Source: CBDBKL01 sp965116215
Lineage (GTDB): Bacteria > Bdellovibrionota > Bdellovibrionia > Bdellovibrionales > JAKFYE01
Reading direction: 5' to 3'
Assembly: GCA_965116215.1 (NCBI GenBank)
Contig: OZ220494.1
Coordinates: forward strand, 682,001-746,000
DNA length: 64,000 nucleotides
The notes under the pieces are model-generated. The model saw only the letters and a program-made list of their open reading frames with translations, was not told the DNA's origin and made no database searches. Positions 43,821-52,731 of this stretch are shown here, in pieces. The position numbers and the translations under genes are program-made. Positions within the stretch are counted from its first letter, which is position 1. Each line of letters begins with the position of its first letter.

Positions 43821-45191
43821 ATTCAATACCTACTATTTGTTATTATTTTAAGCATTATTCCTTATCTCTCTCACTCAGCAGAACCTTTACCCTATCAAGT
43901 CCGCACAAAAGGCTACTCGGGATGGTCCACTGCCTTTCACGGAAACCTCACAACAACAAATATGCCCGGATTAAATATTGGACTAGCAAGTAGTCTCTTA
44001 TCTTCCCTAGACAATCCAGCAGGTTTGGCAATGACTCTCCCCACATCTTCTGCAAAGCTGACAAAAAATCGTATCCAAGATTACGAATTCCAAAACTTCC
44101 CTGAACCCCTTAAAAATACTCTCTTTGCCATTGGCGGCCCTCTACACCCATGGGGCTTTAGCTTAAGTACTTTCTCCCCTCGTAACGAAGCTGGAAACTT
44201 TATTTTAAATAACGGCGAACATGTCAATCTTCAAGTGCATGTTTCACAAGTTCAACTTTCAACAGGGATACATTTTTTAGAAGGACGAATGGCTCTAGGA
44301 GCTGGCTACAGATTGGGTTGGGCCAAACGCCAGCTCATCTCCCTTTCTCAAAGCTCCTCTCTCAGTAAATCAACATTTGGATCAACAGTGGTTCTGGGTT
44401 CACTTTTTCAATTACCTAAACGCTGGCTCATTGGAACAAGTGTTGTGTTCCCTGTGACTTATAAAGCACATCCAAGTCCATCTACAAAGATCCCAGGTTT
44501 CTTTAACACTGTTAAAAGTCCCTTACAAATAGGAATGGGTCTATCTCATATTCCAAATCGATTTTTTAAACTATCTACAGATCTCATTCTCATTGGAAAA
44601 ACAAAAAATATCGCTGCCATCTCTGATGAAAAACGAACGATCGGAGAACGAATAAGCTTTCAGCCTCGGATAGGAGCCTATTACAAACTTGTAGAATATA
44701 GAGATTTTGAAATTGACTCAAGCATAGGACTTTATCTTGAAAACTTGAGAACACCTGAAGGGAAAAAACGTCTTCACAAAACTTTAGCAACAGAAATTCG
44801 CCCATGGATTTTTGTTGTAGATATCGGTATAGATTTCGCCAAAAATTATAAAAACTATTCTTTCAGTATAGGTTTAGACTTCGTGAAAGCTTTAAGAAAA
44901 ATAGGATGGTTTCGTACAAAAGACAATAGAGATTACGCTGGATTATTTCCCAACATTCTACACATGAGTGAAGTGGGTTTACCAAAAACACTTATTCAAG
45001 ATAAGTCTCTAGGAGGCTCTTCTATAAATATTCTTGAATTTGGCCATAAAATTAAAACCAATGTGAAAAAGGCCATTCATACAATTGAAGATTTCACTGG
45101 AAAAAAAAGCAATTCGGAAAAAGATAATGAATTAGAACCATTCAATAAAGAATTTGAAGAAGAATTTCGACAGGAGATTGAAGGTTTATAG
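43821..45191 (+). CDS. Outer-membrane beta-barrel protein with apparent ATT start
   Basis: The first ATG in frame (43962) would skip the export signal. Reading back, the frame is open to a stop at 43815-43817 and gives IQYLLFVIILSIIPYLSHSA, a good signal peptide, starting at ATT (43821) seven bases after AAAAGGGGA. From there the product is about 456 residues. Many alternating hydrophobic/polar strands and GLASSLLSSLDNPAGLAMTLP near the mature N-terminus resemble FadL/TodX-type or UPF0164 outer-membrane proteins. The last ~70 residues are charged and probably periplasmic. Function unknown; transport of hydrophobic compounds is possible. Confidence 0.7.
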   Translation: MQYLLFVIILSIIPYLSHSAEPLPYQVRTKGYSGWSTAFHGNLTTTNMPGLNIGLASSLLSSLDNPAGLAMTLPTSSAKLTKNRIQDYEFQNFPEPLKNTLFAIGGPLHPWGFSLSTFSPRNEAGNFILNNGEHVNLQVHVSQVQLSTGIHFLEGRMALGAGYRLGWAKRQLISLSQSSSLSKSTFGSTVVLGSLFQLPKRWLIGTSVVFPVTYKAHPSPSTKIPGFFNTVKSPLQIGMGLSHIPNRFFKLSTDLILIGKTKNIAAISDEKRTIGERISFQPRIGAYYKLVEYRDFEIDSSIGLYLENLRTPEGKKRLHKTLATEIRPWIFVVDIGIDFAKNYKNYSFSIGLDFVKALRKIGWFRTKDNRDYAGLFPNILHMSEVGLPKTLIQDKSLGGSSINILEFGHKIKTNVKKAIHTIEDFTGKKSNSEKDNELEPFNKEFEEEFRQEIEGL

Positions 45192-45275
45192 GTACAGTCC
45201 AAAACAACTTGCACTTCTTAATAAAACTTCAATACATTTACTTTTATATCTAATTTTAGAAATATATTGTTTCGC

Positions 45276-45896
45276 TTATTCTTGATCTCTATCAAATCTC
45301 TCTTGGACTCGTGTAAAGTGAACGGAAATTTTAAACAATAACATATAAAATCCATAGTTGCTTAATGTAAAAAATTTTCCTTTAAATAACTTCTCATTGA
45401 GTTTTTTTGAAGAACCTATGCTAAAAACACAATCAAAACGAGCAAAACAGTCATTAACAAGACCATCCGTTTTGGGTAAAAAGAAAAAAGAAGTTACTTT
45501 TTGTTCTTTAATCGCTCGGATATGATTATTAATTCTGTTCTCTTCATGCCCCTCTTCGAGTAAAACTTCTTTCCATTTTATGAGATCAAATAATGGAACG
45601 AATGATAAATATGTATTATAAATGCGTTTATTATCAGGTGAGATATCACACGAATTACTTAAAAGGAAACCCTTTGTCTGTCTAAAAGTACAAGATACAT
45701 AGTCTGCAATTGGAACTTCACTAAACCCATCTCCTTGAAAAAATACAGGTTGTCTTTTTAAAACCCGAGAATAAAATCTTTTATCTATATTTTTAGGAAA
45801 ATCCTCTAATTCACTAAATAACTTCTCCAACTGTTCTTCTGACAAGTATTTAGGAAGAAAAATTTTTAAATCATTAAAAAGATCAAAATTGGACAT
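45276..45896 (-). CDS. Unknown protein, third gene of TIGR04255-led unit
   Basis: I choose the ATG at 45896 since it overlaps the stop of the preceding gene as TAATG, typical of translational coupling; a start at 45914 is open but less likely. The ~206-residue product has no signal or membrane span. A segment FLLSNSCDISPDNKR resembles the (S/T)-x-x-CD(I/L) core of uncharacterised proteins found on accessory islands, which I cannot name further. Cysteines and a long helical N-terminus are the only other features. The context (compact three-gene unit, slippage-prone leader) suggests a defence, toxin-antitoxin or exchange-prone function, but this is inference. Confidence 0.65.
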   Translation of the reverse strand: MSNFDLFNDLKIFLPKYLSEEQLEKLFSELEDFPKNIDKRFYSRVLKRQPVFFQGDGFSEVPIADYVSCTFRQTKGFLLSNSCDISPDNKRIYNTYLSFVPLFDLIKWKEVLLEEGHEENRINNHIRAIKEQKVTSFFFLPKTDGLVNDCFARFDCVFSIGSSKKLNEKLFKGKFFTLSNYGFYMLLFKISVHFTRVQERFDRDQE

Positions 45897-46234
45897 TAAG
45901 CAAGAATATCCCAAAATCTTTTTTGAAAAGTTGACTCTAATTCGACAGGTAAAAGTTCTTGCTCTTTTAATAAGTAGGATGCAAAAGAACTGATAGCATA
46001 ATAGGCTTTAATATCACTTGTTATATACCTCATACGATTAGTACTACGATTTTCAAGACAAACCATATTTGAAACTTGTTTTGTGCAACCTGTACTGTTG
46101 GCATCATCAAGAGCACCCTCCCACTTTACTTCATATATTGGAGCATGTTGAGATATCGGCAATATAACTTGACTTTTATTTGTCGAAGATAAAGAGGATG
46201 GCTTACAAGAAAGTTCTAAGGCATTGTTCATCAT
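45896..46234 (-). CDS. Unknown protein, second gene of TIGR04255-led unit
   Basis: 112 residues, soluble, no recognisable motif. Its ATG overlaps the stop of the TIGR04255-family gene as ATGA, and its own stop overlaps the next start as TAATG. It is helical in the C-terminal half (YYAISSFASYLLKEQELLPVELES by composition). The double overlap argues that the three products are made together in fixed ratio and perhaps form one complex. Confidence 0.65.
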   Translation of the reverse strand: MMNNALELSCKPSSLSSTNKSQVILPISQHAPIYEVKWEGALDDANSTGCTKQVSNMVCLENRSTNRMRYITSDIKAYYAISSFASYLLKEQELLPVELESTFQKRFWDILA

Positions 46235-46962
46235 TCATACTCCGGATTAAGTCCTTTTAAAAAGTCATTATTAAGTATACTAAAAAAAATCTCTTTTTGT
46301 GTTTTGTGAGCCTCTTTAATATAAGATTTATACTTATCCAAGTGAGCCTCTTCATCTTCTTTAATTATATCAATATCAACACTAGAACCAGACTCATCCT
46401 CTTGAGGGCCAATTGATACTTTGTTACATATTTGAATAATACATTTAAAATTATTGTAGTCAAACTCACTTCTCAAAATATTTTGCTCTCGATCTAAAGA
46501 ATTGCCTACCAATTCTAATTTAACATTAATATTTTCAAATATATTTACTTGCTTAAAAAAAGCAATATATCTTAACCCTATCCGTTTATATTTTTTGATT
46601 AATTTTAAACTCTCAACTTTATCGAATACCTCTTCTATCTTTTTAAAATATTTTGACCACCCCTTATAATCTTTCGGACAAATAACTGATACCGTTTGTG
46701 GCCCCACTTGAATTTGAAAGTCTGGATTTTTTAATCTCAGCTCAGGAGAGAATTTGAATTGAGGATCATTCGATCGAATAACCATAGGTATTTCCATGGC
46801 TGGCAATCTTTCAACCTTGGGGTAATCATCCTTGAATTCATTAGAGATCACTCCAACAGTGATTTCTCTAGGGAGTTTTGATTCAAAACGAAACTCAACT
46901 ACAGCTTCTTGTATAGCACATGGAAAAATCTTTCTAGGCAATCTTTTTGTCTGAAATTTCAA
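46231..46962 (-). CDS. TIGR04255 family protein
   Basis: 243 residues, TTG start at 46962. Recognised by the N-terminal pattern PCAIQEAVVEFRF, the central FSPELRLKN and SVICPKDYKGWSKYFKKIEE, and the KRIGLRYIAFF strand: all features I associate with the TIGR04255 family of sporadically distributed proteins of unknown role. The fold is probably alpha/beta with two similar halves. A run of eight G (46968-46975) forms its ribosome-binding site, five bases before the TTG, so slippage in the tract would change translation. It leads a unit of three overlapping genes. Confidence 0.75.
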   Translation of the reverse strand: MKFQTKRLPRKIFPCAIQEAVVEFRFESKLPREITVGVISNEFKDDYPKVERLPAMEIPMVIRSNDPQFKFSPELRLKNPDFQIQVGPQTVSVICPKDYKGWSKYFKKIEEVFDKVESLKLIKKYKRIGLRYIAFFKQVNIFENINVKLELVGNSLDREQNILRSEFDYNNFKCIIQICNKVSIGPQEDESGSSVDIDIIKEDEEAHLDKYKSYIKEAHKTQKEIFFSILNNDFLKGLNPEYE

Positions 46963-47318
46963 AACTACCCCCCCCTAACTGACATACTAATGATATGACA
47001 ATTGGATACAAAATAATTTTTTAAATGCTTAAATGCAACATAATAAATTTAATACCCCTTATCACCCTCGATATTTGTACATCTCAATACTATTAATATT
47101 TTATACGCAAATGCAGCTATTTACTAATCACAACAAAATCTAGATAAACTTGAGACTAATTATATTTATTAATGATTATAAATAGTTATTCTACTTTTTA
47201 CAGCTTTTCATCTTAGCCCTAAATTTTTTATTTAGACTACAAGTTAAACATTTCATCAAATTTCTAATGTCGCCTTTATTTTTTCTCTACTGACCAACTG
47301 TTGTATCTGCACCCTTCC
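46963..47318. other. AT-rich gene-free interval
   Basis: 356 bp between icmF and the TIGR04255-led unit, the most AT-rich part of the window by eye. It should contain the promoter of the unit. No gene or RNA seen. Confidence 0.6.
46968..46975 (-). promoter_or_regulatory. G8 homopolymer at a ribosome-binding site
   Basis: Eight G on the minus strand, five bases before the TTG of the TIGR04255-family gene, where the Shine-Dalgarno sequence should be. Runs of this length are uncommon in such AT-rich DNA and are classic slippage sites. Confidence 0.85.
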
Positions 47319-50300
47319 TCATAAAGACCTTCTATACTGTCCACCGACTTCATAAAGAGCTTGAGACATTTGCCCCAATGAGCAAACTCGTGCAGCAGAC
47401 ATAAGTGCTGAAAAGACATTTCCCCCCTTAAGAGCTACACTCTTAAGATTTTGAATCTCTTTTTCAACACTCTTTTTATTTTTAGCCATACATTCATTTA
47501 AGTGATGAATTTGAAACTCTTTTTCTTCAGAAGTTGCTCGTGCCATTTCAATAGTCGGAGGCACATACCCTTCTTTTAAAGTTTCAGGATCAACATAAGA
47601 ATTCACCCCAATAATAGGAATTTTTCCATTATGCTTTAAGTGTTCATAATACATAGAGTCCTCTTGAATTCGACCTCTCTGATATTGTGTCTCCATAGCC
47701 CCTAAGACTCCACCTCTTTCATTTAACTTCATAAACTCATCTAAAACAGCCTCTTCAACTAAATCTGTCAACTCTTCAATAAAGTAACTCCCTTGGTATA
47801 CATTTTCATTTTTCCCCAACCCAAACTCTTTATTAATTATCATTTGAATAGCCATAGCTCGCCGAACAGATTCCTTAGTCGGTGTTGTTATTGCCTCATC
47901 ATAGGCATTTGTATGAAGAGAGTTACAATTATCATGAATAGCAATTAGAGCCTGTAATGTTGTACGTATATCATTAAAGGCAATCTCTTGTGCATGTAAA
48001 GAGCGTCCACTTGTCTGAATGTGATATTTTAACTTCTGCGATCTCTCATCCCCTCCATATAAATCCCTCATTGCAATAGCCCAAATCCTTCGTGCCACCC
48101 TTCCAATCACAGTATACTCTGGATCTAATCCGTTGCTAAAAAAGAAAGAAAGATGAGGTGCAAAATCCTCAACCTTCATTCCTCGAGAAAGATAATACTC
48201 TACATATGTAAAGCCATTGCTTAACGTAAAAGCCAATTGAGAGATGGGATTCGCACCCGCTTCAGCAATATGATAACCAGAAATACTCACAGCATAAAAA
48301 TTACGAATGTCTTCTTGAATAAAATAAGATTGAACATCCCCCATGAGCTTTAAAGCAAAATCTGTTGAAAAAATACAGGTGTTCTGAGCCTGATCCTCTT
48401 TCAATATATCAGCTTGTACTGTTCCCCTCACATGTTTTAAAGCCAACTTGCGACACTCTTGAAACTCATTGGGTTTTAATGGACGTTCTAACTCTTTCTC
48501 CTTTTTCTCAACCTGTTGATCAATGGCCACATTTAAGTAAAATGCTAGAATAATAGGGGCAGGGCCATTAATTGTCATACTTACACTGGTTTTAAAATCA
48601 CAGAGATCAAAATCCTCATAAAGCTTTTTAACATCCTCCAATACACAAACATTGACCCCACTTTCGCCAATCTTTCCATAAATATCAGGTCTTCTATCAG
48701 GATCTTCACCATATAAAGTCACACTATCAAACGCAGTAGAAAGGCGTTTAGCTTCATCATTTTTAGATAAGTAATGAAATCTTTTATTTGTCTTTTCAGG
48801 AGTTCCTTCACCTGCAAACTGACGCCTTGGATCTTCCCCCTGCCTTCTTAAAGGGAAAACACCTGCTGTAAATGGAAACTTTCCCGGAAGATTTTCTAGT
48901 CTTAAAAATCTTAAACGATCAGCCCAACTCTTTAGCTTTGGAAAAGAAATTTTTGAAATCCTTAATCCACTTAAACTCTCTGTTGCAAGAGATTGTTGAA
49001 TATCTTTCTCCCGAACCCGATACGTTAATGCGTCACCTTTATACTGCTTTTCAAGTTGTTCCCAATCATCTAAAGACTTTAAAGTCTCTTGAGGTATTTT
49101 CTCTTTTAATAATGAAGTCCACTGATCCACCTCTTCGTTAGATGTTTTAAGTTGTCCTTTCACCTTTTCAAAAGCCTCTAATTGATCCACCTTTACAGCC
49201 AACTCCCGAGTCTCTTGCTTATATTTCCTCACTACGTTCACTATTTCTGAAAGGTAATTTTCTCTCTCCGGAGGTATTATTCTTTGCTCTGTTGAACTTC
49301 TCAGTCTCTGATCTTCATTTGTTTTCCAATGAGATGGATACTTATCAGATAATTTCTTACAAATTCCAAAAAAGAGTTGATTCACTCCATCGTCATTAAA
49401 GTGAGAAGCTTGAGTTAAAAAGACCGGGGGCTCAGAAGTCTTATGAGAACGACGATATTGTTTTTTCACATCCCTTAAAGCATCTTTAGAACCTCTTCGG
49501 TCAGCTTTATTTATTGAGATAAAATCAGCATAATCAATCATATCTATTTTTTCTAACTGACTTTGAGCCCCAAATTCAGATGTCATCACATAAAGACTAA
49601 AATCTGAAATCTCTGTAATCGCCGAACCCGATTGCCCAATACCCGAGGTTTCTGCAATAATTAGGTCAAACCCCCGTCGCTTTACATCCTCTAAAACGAT
49701 GGGAAGTGTACTAGAAATTTCTTTTCCGCTTTCACGTGAAGCCAAGGATCTCATAAAAAATCCAGAGTGTGAGAGAGCATTCATCCGGATACGATCCCCC
49801 AAAAGGGCCCCTCCTGTTTTACGTTTAGAAGGATCGACACAGACAATACCTATCTTTCGACTGGGAAAAACCAAATGAAATCTGTGCATCAATTCATCAA
49901 TTAAACTAGACTTGCCTGACCCTCCCGTACCTGTAATGCCCAAAATAGGGGCTTGCACGGAGGTGTTTTTCAAATACGCATCAGCTGCTTTAGGAATATT
50001 TTCCTTAAGATCTAATGCACTGAGCACTACACCCAACTCACGTGCCCACCTCATACTTGAGTCCTCACTCTTAAAAGCATTAGGTTGATAACAGCTCAAA
50101 GGATGGTAGTCACAGCCCCTCATAATTTCACTGACCATTCCGTCTAGCCCTAAACGCCGCCCATCATCCGAATGAAAAATACGGTCAATACCATAATCTT
50201 CTAGTTCTTTCTGCTCAGAATGTATAATGACACCCCCACCACCTCCATAGATTTTAACTTCCGGCCGTCCATAAGAAATAAGAAGATCCTTCATGTATTT

Positions 50301-50516
50301 GAAATATTGCATATGACCACCTTGATAAGAGCTGACACACACACCCTGTGCATGTTCTTGAACAACAGCTCTAACCACATCCATGACAGATCGATTGTGA
50401 CCTAGGTGTATAACTTCTGCCCCTGCATCCTGAAGCATCCTTCTAATAATATTAATAGAAACATCATGACCATCAAAAAGACTAGTGGCTGTCACGATAC
50501 GAATAGGGTACTTCAC
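47319..50516 (-). CDS. icmF: Fused isobutyryl-CoA mutase IcmF
   Basis: 1065 residues in three parts. The N-terminus is a B12-binding domain with DGHDVSIN (His17 as cobalt ligand). The middle is a MeaB-type G-protein chaperone with Walker A GITGTGGSGKSSL (~192-204) and NKADRRGS. The C-terminus is the acyl-CoA mutase large domain with RPDIYGKIGESGVNV and the adenosylcobalamin/CoA barrel. This single-chain order is that of IcmF, which interconverts isobutyryl- and n-butyryl-CoA. GTG start with AGAGGGG upstream. The next gene, 15 bp downstream of which icmF begins on this strand, is a 3-hydroxyacyl-CoA dehydrogenase, linking it to butyryl-CoA metabolism. Confidence 0.94.
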   Translation of the reverse strand: MKYPIRIVTATSLFDGHDVSINIIRRMLQDAGAEVIHLGHNRSVMDVVRAVVQEHAQGVCVSSYQGGHMQYFKYMKDLLISYGRPEVKIYGGGGGVIIHSEQKELEDYGIDRIFHSDDGRRLGLDGMVSEIMRGCDYHPLSCYQPNAFKSEDSSMRWARELGVVLSALDLKENIPKAADAYLKNTSVQAPILGITGTGGSGKSSLIDELMHRFHLVFPSRKIGIVCVDPSKRKTGGALLGDRIRMNALSHSGFFMRSLASRESGKEISSTLPIVLEDVKRRGFDLIIAETSGIGQSGSAITEISDFSLYVMTSEFGAQSQLEKIDMIDYADFISINKADRRGSKDALRDVKKQYRRSHKTSEPPVFLTQASHFNDDGVNQLFFGICKKLSDKYPSHWKTNEDQRLRSSTEQRIIPPERENYLSEIVNVVRKYKQETRELAVKVDQLEAFEKVKGQLKTSNEEVDQWTSLLKEKIPQETLKSLDDWEQLEKQYKGDALTYRVREKDIQQSLATESLSGLRISKISFPKLKSWADRLRFLRLENLPGKFPFTAGVFPLRRQGEDPRRQFAGEGTPEKTNKRFHYLSKNDEAKRLSTAFDSVTLYGEDPDRRPDIYGKIGESGVNVCVLEDVKKLYEDFDLCDFKTSVSMTINGPAPIILAFYLNVAIDQQVEKKEKELERPLKPNEFQECRKLALKHVRGTVQADILKEDQAQNTCIFSTDFALKLMGDVQSYFIQEDIRNFYAVSISGYHIAEAGANPISQLAFTLSNGFTYVEYYLSRGMKVEDFAPHLSFFFSNGLDPEYTVIGRVARRIWAIAMRDLYGGDERSQKLKYHIQTSGRSLHAQEIAFNDIRTTLQALIAIHDNCNSLHTNAYDEAITTPTKESVRRAMAIQMIINKEFGLGKNENVYQGSYFIEELTDLVEEAVLDEFMKLNERGGVLGAMETQYQRGRIQEDSMYYEHLKHNGKIPIIGVNSYVDPETLKEGYVPPTIEMARATSEEKEFQIHHLNECMAKNKKSVEKEIQNLKSVALKGGNVFSALMSAARVCSLGQMSQALYEVGGQYRRSL

Positions 50517-50531
50517 CTTACCCCTCTCATC

Positions 50532-51377
50532 TTATGAATATTCATAAAAACCCTTCCCTGTCTTACGCCCTAACCAACCGGCTTCAACATACTTAATAAG
50601 TAATGGACAAGGTCTATACTTGGAATCCCCTAAACCTTCATGAAGAACATTCATAATCGCTAAACATGTATCTAATCCAATAAAATCGGCAAGTTCTAAA
50701 GGACCCATAGGTTGATGAGTACCTAATCTCATAGACATATCTATGGACCGAGCTTCTGCGATTCCCTCATATAAAGCATAAATAGCCTCATTTAACATTG
50801 GCATTAAAATACGATTCACAATAAACCCCGGCATATCACGACTTTCAACAAAAGTTTTCCCCATTTTTTTTGCCAAATCTTTTACAGCTTCAAATGTTTC
50901 ATCAGATGTTTGTAGTCCTCGCACACCCTCTACAAGTTTCATCACAGGAACGGGATTCATAAAATGCATTCCTGCAACTTTATCCGGCCTATCTGATACA
51001 GAAGCAATTTTGGTAATAGAAATAGAAGACGTATTTGTACATAACAAAGCGTCCTTATTTATCACTTGAGACAGTTTTTTAAAAATCTTTAACTTCAAAT
51101 CGACACTTTCAGTAGCTGCTTCAATAAGAAAGGATACCTGAGATAGATCTTCTATAGAGAGTGTCGTCGATATACGATCTAAAAGTTGTGTTTTCTCAGA
51201 AACACTTATTTTCTCCTTTTTAATCAGCTTCTCACAACTTTTAGAAATATTTTCTAAAGAACGATCTAAGGCCTTTTTATTGATATCATAAAGAATAACC
51301 CTTAAACCATGATGAGCTGCAACCTGCGCAATACCACCACCCATTTGACCTGACCCAACAACACCAATACACTCCAT
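50532..51377 (-). CDS. hbd: 3-hydroxybutyryl-CoA dehydrogenase
   Basis: 281 residues, the stand-alone form of the 3-hydroxyacyl-CoA dehydrogenase family: NAD-binding GVVGSGQMGGGIAQ (5-18), catalytic His in GMHFMNPVPVMKLVEG, and the C-terminal GPLELADFIGLD dimer domain. It oxidises 3-hydroxybutyryl-CoA to acetoacetyl-CoA or the reverse. It directly precedes icmF on the minus strand with a 15-bp gap, so both form an operon of branched or short-chain fatty acid metabolism. An 7-bp gap links it to the porin-like gene upstream. Confidence 0.94.
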   Translation of the reverse strand: MECIGVVGSGQMGGGIAQVAAHHGLRVILYDINKKALDRSLENISKSCEKLIKKEKISVSEKTQLLDRISTTLSIEDLSQVSFLIEAATESVDLKLKIFKKLSQVINKDALLCTNTSSISITKIASVSDRPDKVAGMHFMNPVPVMKLVEGVRGLQTSDETFEAVKDLAKKMGKTFVESRDMPGFIVNRILMPMLNEAIYALYEGIAEARSIDMSMRLGTHQPMGPLELADFIGLDTCLAIMNVLHEGLGDSKYRPCPLLIKYVEAGWLGRKTGKGFYEYS

Positions 51378-51384
51378 ATTGACC

Positions 51385-52425
51385 TCAATTCTGTAATAAA
51401 GCCCAACTCAAACGAACTTCATCATTTTTTATTGAATGTAACGTTTCCCAATTCTTGATAAATTGTAAATAAATCTTTGATTTTTTATTCTCTGAGGCAA
51501 AATAAATTCCAAAAATGCCCTGAGATTCTTTCCCCATAGACGCATGTTCATAGGGATTCCATATATCATATCTAGCCTGTATTCCCCAATGTGCCCCCAC
51601 AGGGTGCTGCAAATCCACATGCCAAAGCAACAAAGGCGATGATAAGCCATCAGGCAATACGGTCTTGCCATAAAACCCTTCTATAAGTGCATATATCCCA
51701 TAGAGATCAAAACGTACAAATAATCCACCCAATCGAATAGACTGTTCCCCTTGTTCTGTAACAACCACCCCCGTTGAAGCAGAAAGTCCTATTTTAAAAT
51801 AATCCACCTTATTCCAAACCAATGACATAGTGTAAAGAAACCGATCATCTTTATTTTCAGATAATCCTTCACCATGGTGTATAGAAAAAGAATTTGAAAA
51901 GGGACGATAAGCCAGATGATAACGAAGGCCATAGTCTCTTTGCGCAAAAAGCCGTTTACTATAAATAAGAGATTTAGGAAAAATATGGGAAGACTCTGAT
52001 GTCATCAATTCAGATCCAAAATGTATAGGGATTTTACCAAACTGAAACGTTCCAAAGACACTTTTAAATTGACCATAGGCCTCTATAAAATCTAACTTTG
52101 ATAACGAACTCTTTAATCCATTACCATACACTCTCTCTGAGACCTCTTGTTCTGATGTGAAAGATTGAGTCCAAATTGGAATTCCTATTAGACCTGAAGT
52201 TCCAATTTTCGTTTTAACACTGAAACTCTTTGTCGCTGAAACACCAAAACCAACATAGGCTTCATTGACATCAAACTTTAACAAAGAGGACCACTTTAAA
52301 GAGGGTTGAACATAGAGATCTAAAAGATATACCTTTCCATAGTTTTCCTTTTGATTCTCCAGAGCAAAGGATAGCTCTCCAAAAAATCCTGATAGAAACA
52401 AAATAGCATATATTAACCTATTCAT
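51385..52425 (-). CDS. Porin-like outer-membrane beta-barrel protein
   Basis: 346 residues: signal peptide (cut predicted after LSFA, near residue 21) and then many short amphipathic strands rich in Tyr, Phe and Gly (FGTFQFGKIPIHFGSELM, GLRYHLAYRPFSNS). No known family name can be given with confidence. The AGGAA ribosome-binding site is good. It sits 7 bp upstream of hbd in the same direction and may be co-transcribed, perhaps a channel for short acids; that is inference. Confidence 0.65.
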   Translation of the reverse strand: MNRLIYAILFLSGFFGELSFALENQKENYGKVYLLDLYVQPSLKWSSLLKFDVNEAYVGFGVSATKSFSVKTKIGTSGLIGIPIWTQSFTSEQEVSERVYGNGLKSSLSKLDFIEAYGQFKSVFGTFQFGKIPIHFGSELMTSESSHIFPKSLIYSKRLFAQRDYGLRYHLAYRPFSNSFSIHHGEGLSENKDDRFLYTMSLVWNKVDYFKIGLSASTGVVVTEQGEQSIRLGGLFVRFDLYGIYALIEGFYGKTVLPDGLSSPLLLWHVDLQHPVGAHWGIQARYDIWNPYEHASMGKESQGIFGIYFASENKKSKIYLQFIKNWETLHSIKNDEVRLSWALLQN

Positions 52426-52731
52426 TTTTAATTCCTATTTTTTTCTTTTTACATGAGATACGAACCAGATTCAACTAAAGCTTCCATGTCTGAAAATAGA
52501 AACCCTATAACAACTCACTTCCAACCCCCTGTAAATAAGTCCAACTTCAGATAAAAATAAAATTGATTCTCCTATTCTTAAATCATACTCAAAAAAGATC
52601 TCATTATTCTCTATAGAAAGTTATTTCATATATTATAGACCAGAGATAAGTCCACTGGTACAATCAATACGTTATTTATTATAAGCGTCAGCATAGAAAT
52701 AGTTGTTAAAATGCGCCTGAACAGAGGAAAA
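52426..52731. other. Divergent promoter region
   Basis: 306 bp between the divergent porin-like and SH3-domain genes. AT-rich; I see no defined operator or RNA. Confidence 0.5.

Noticed and set aside
47319..50516. Separate meaB plus mcm genes
   Set aside because: The B12, G-protein and mutase parts are in one uninterrupted frame in the IcmF order.
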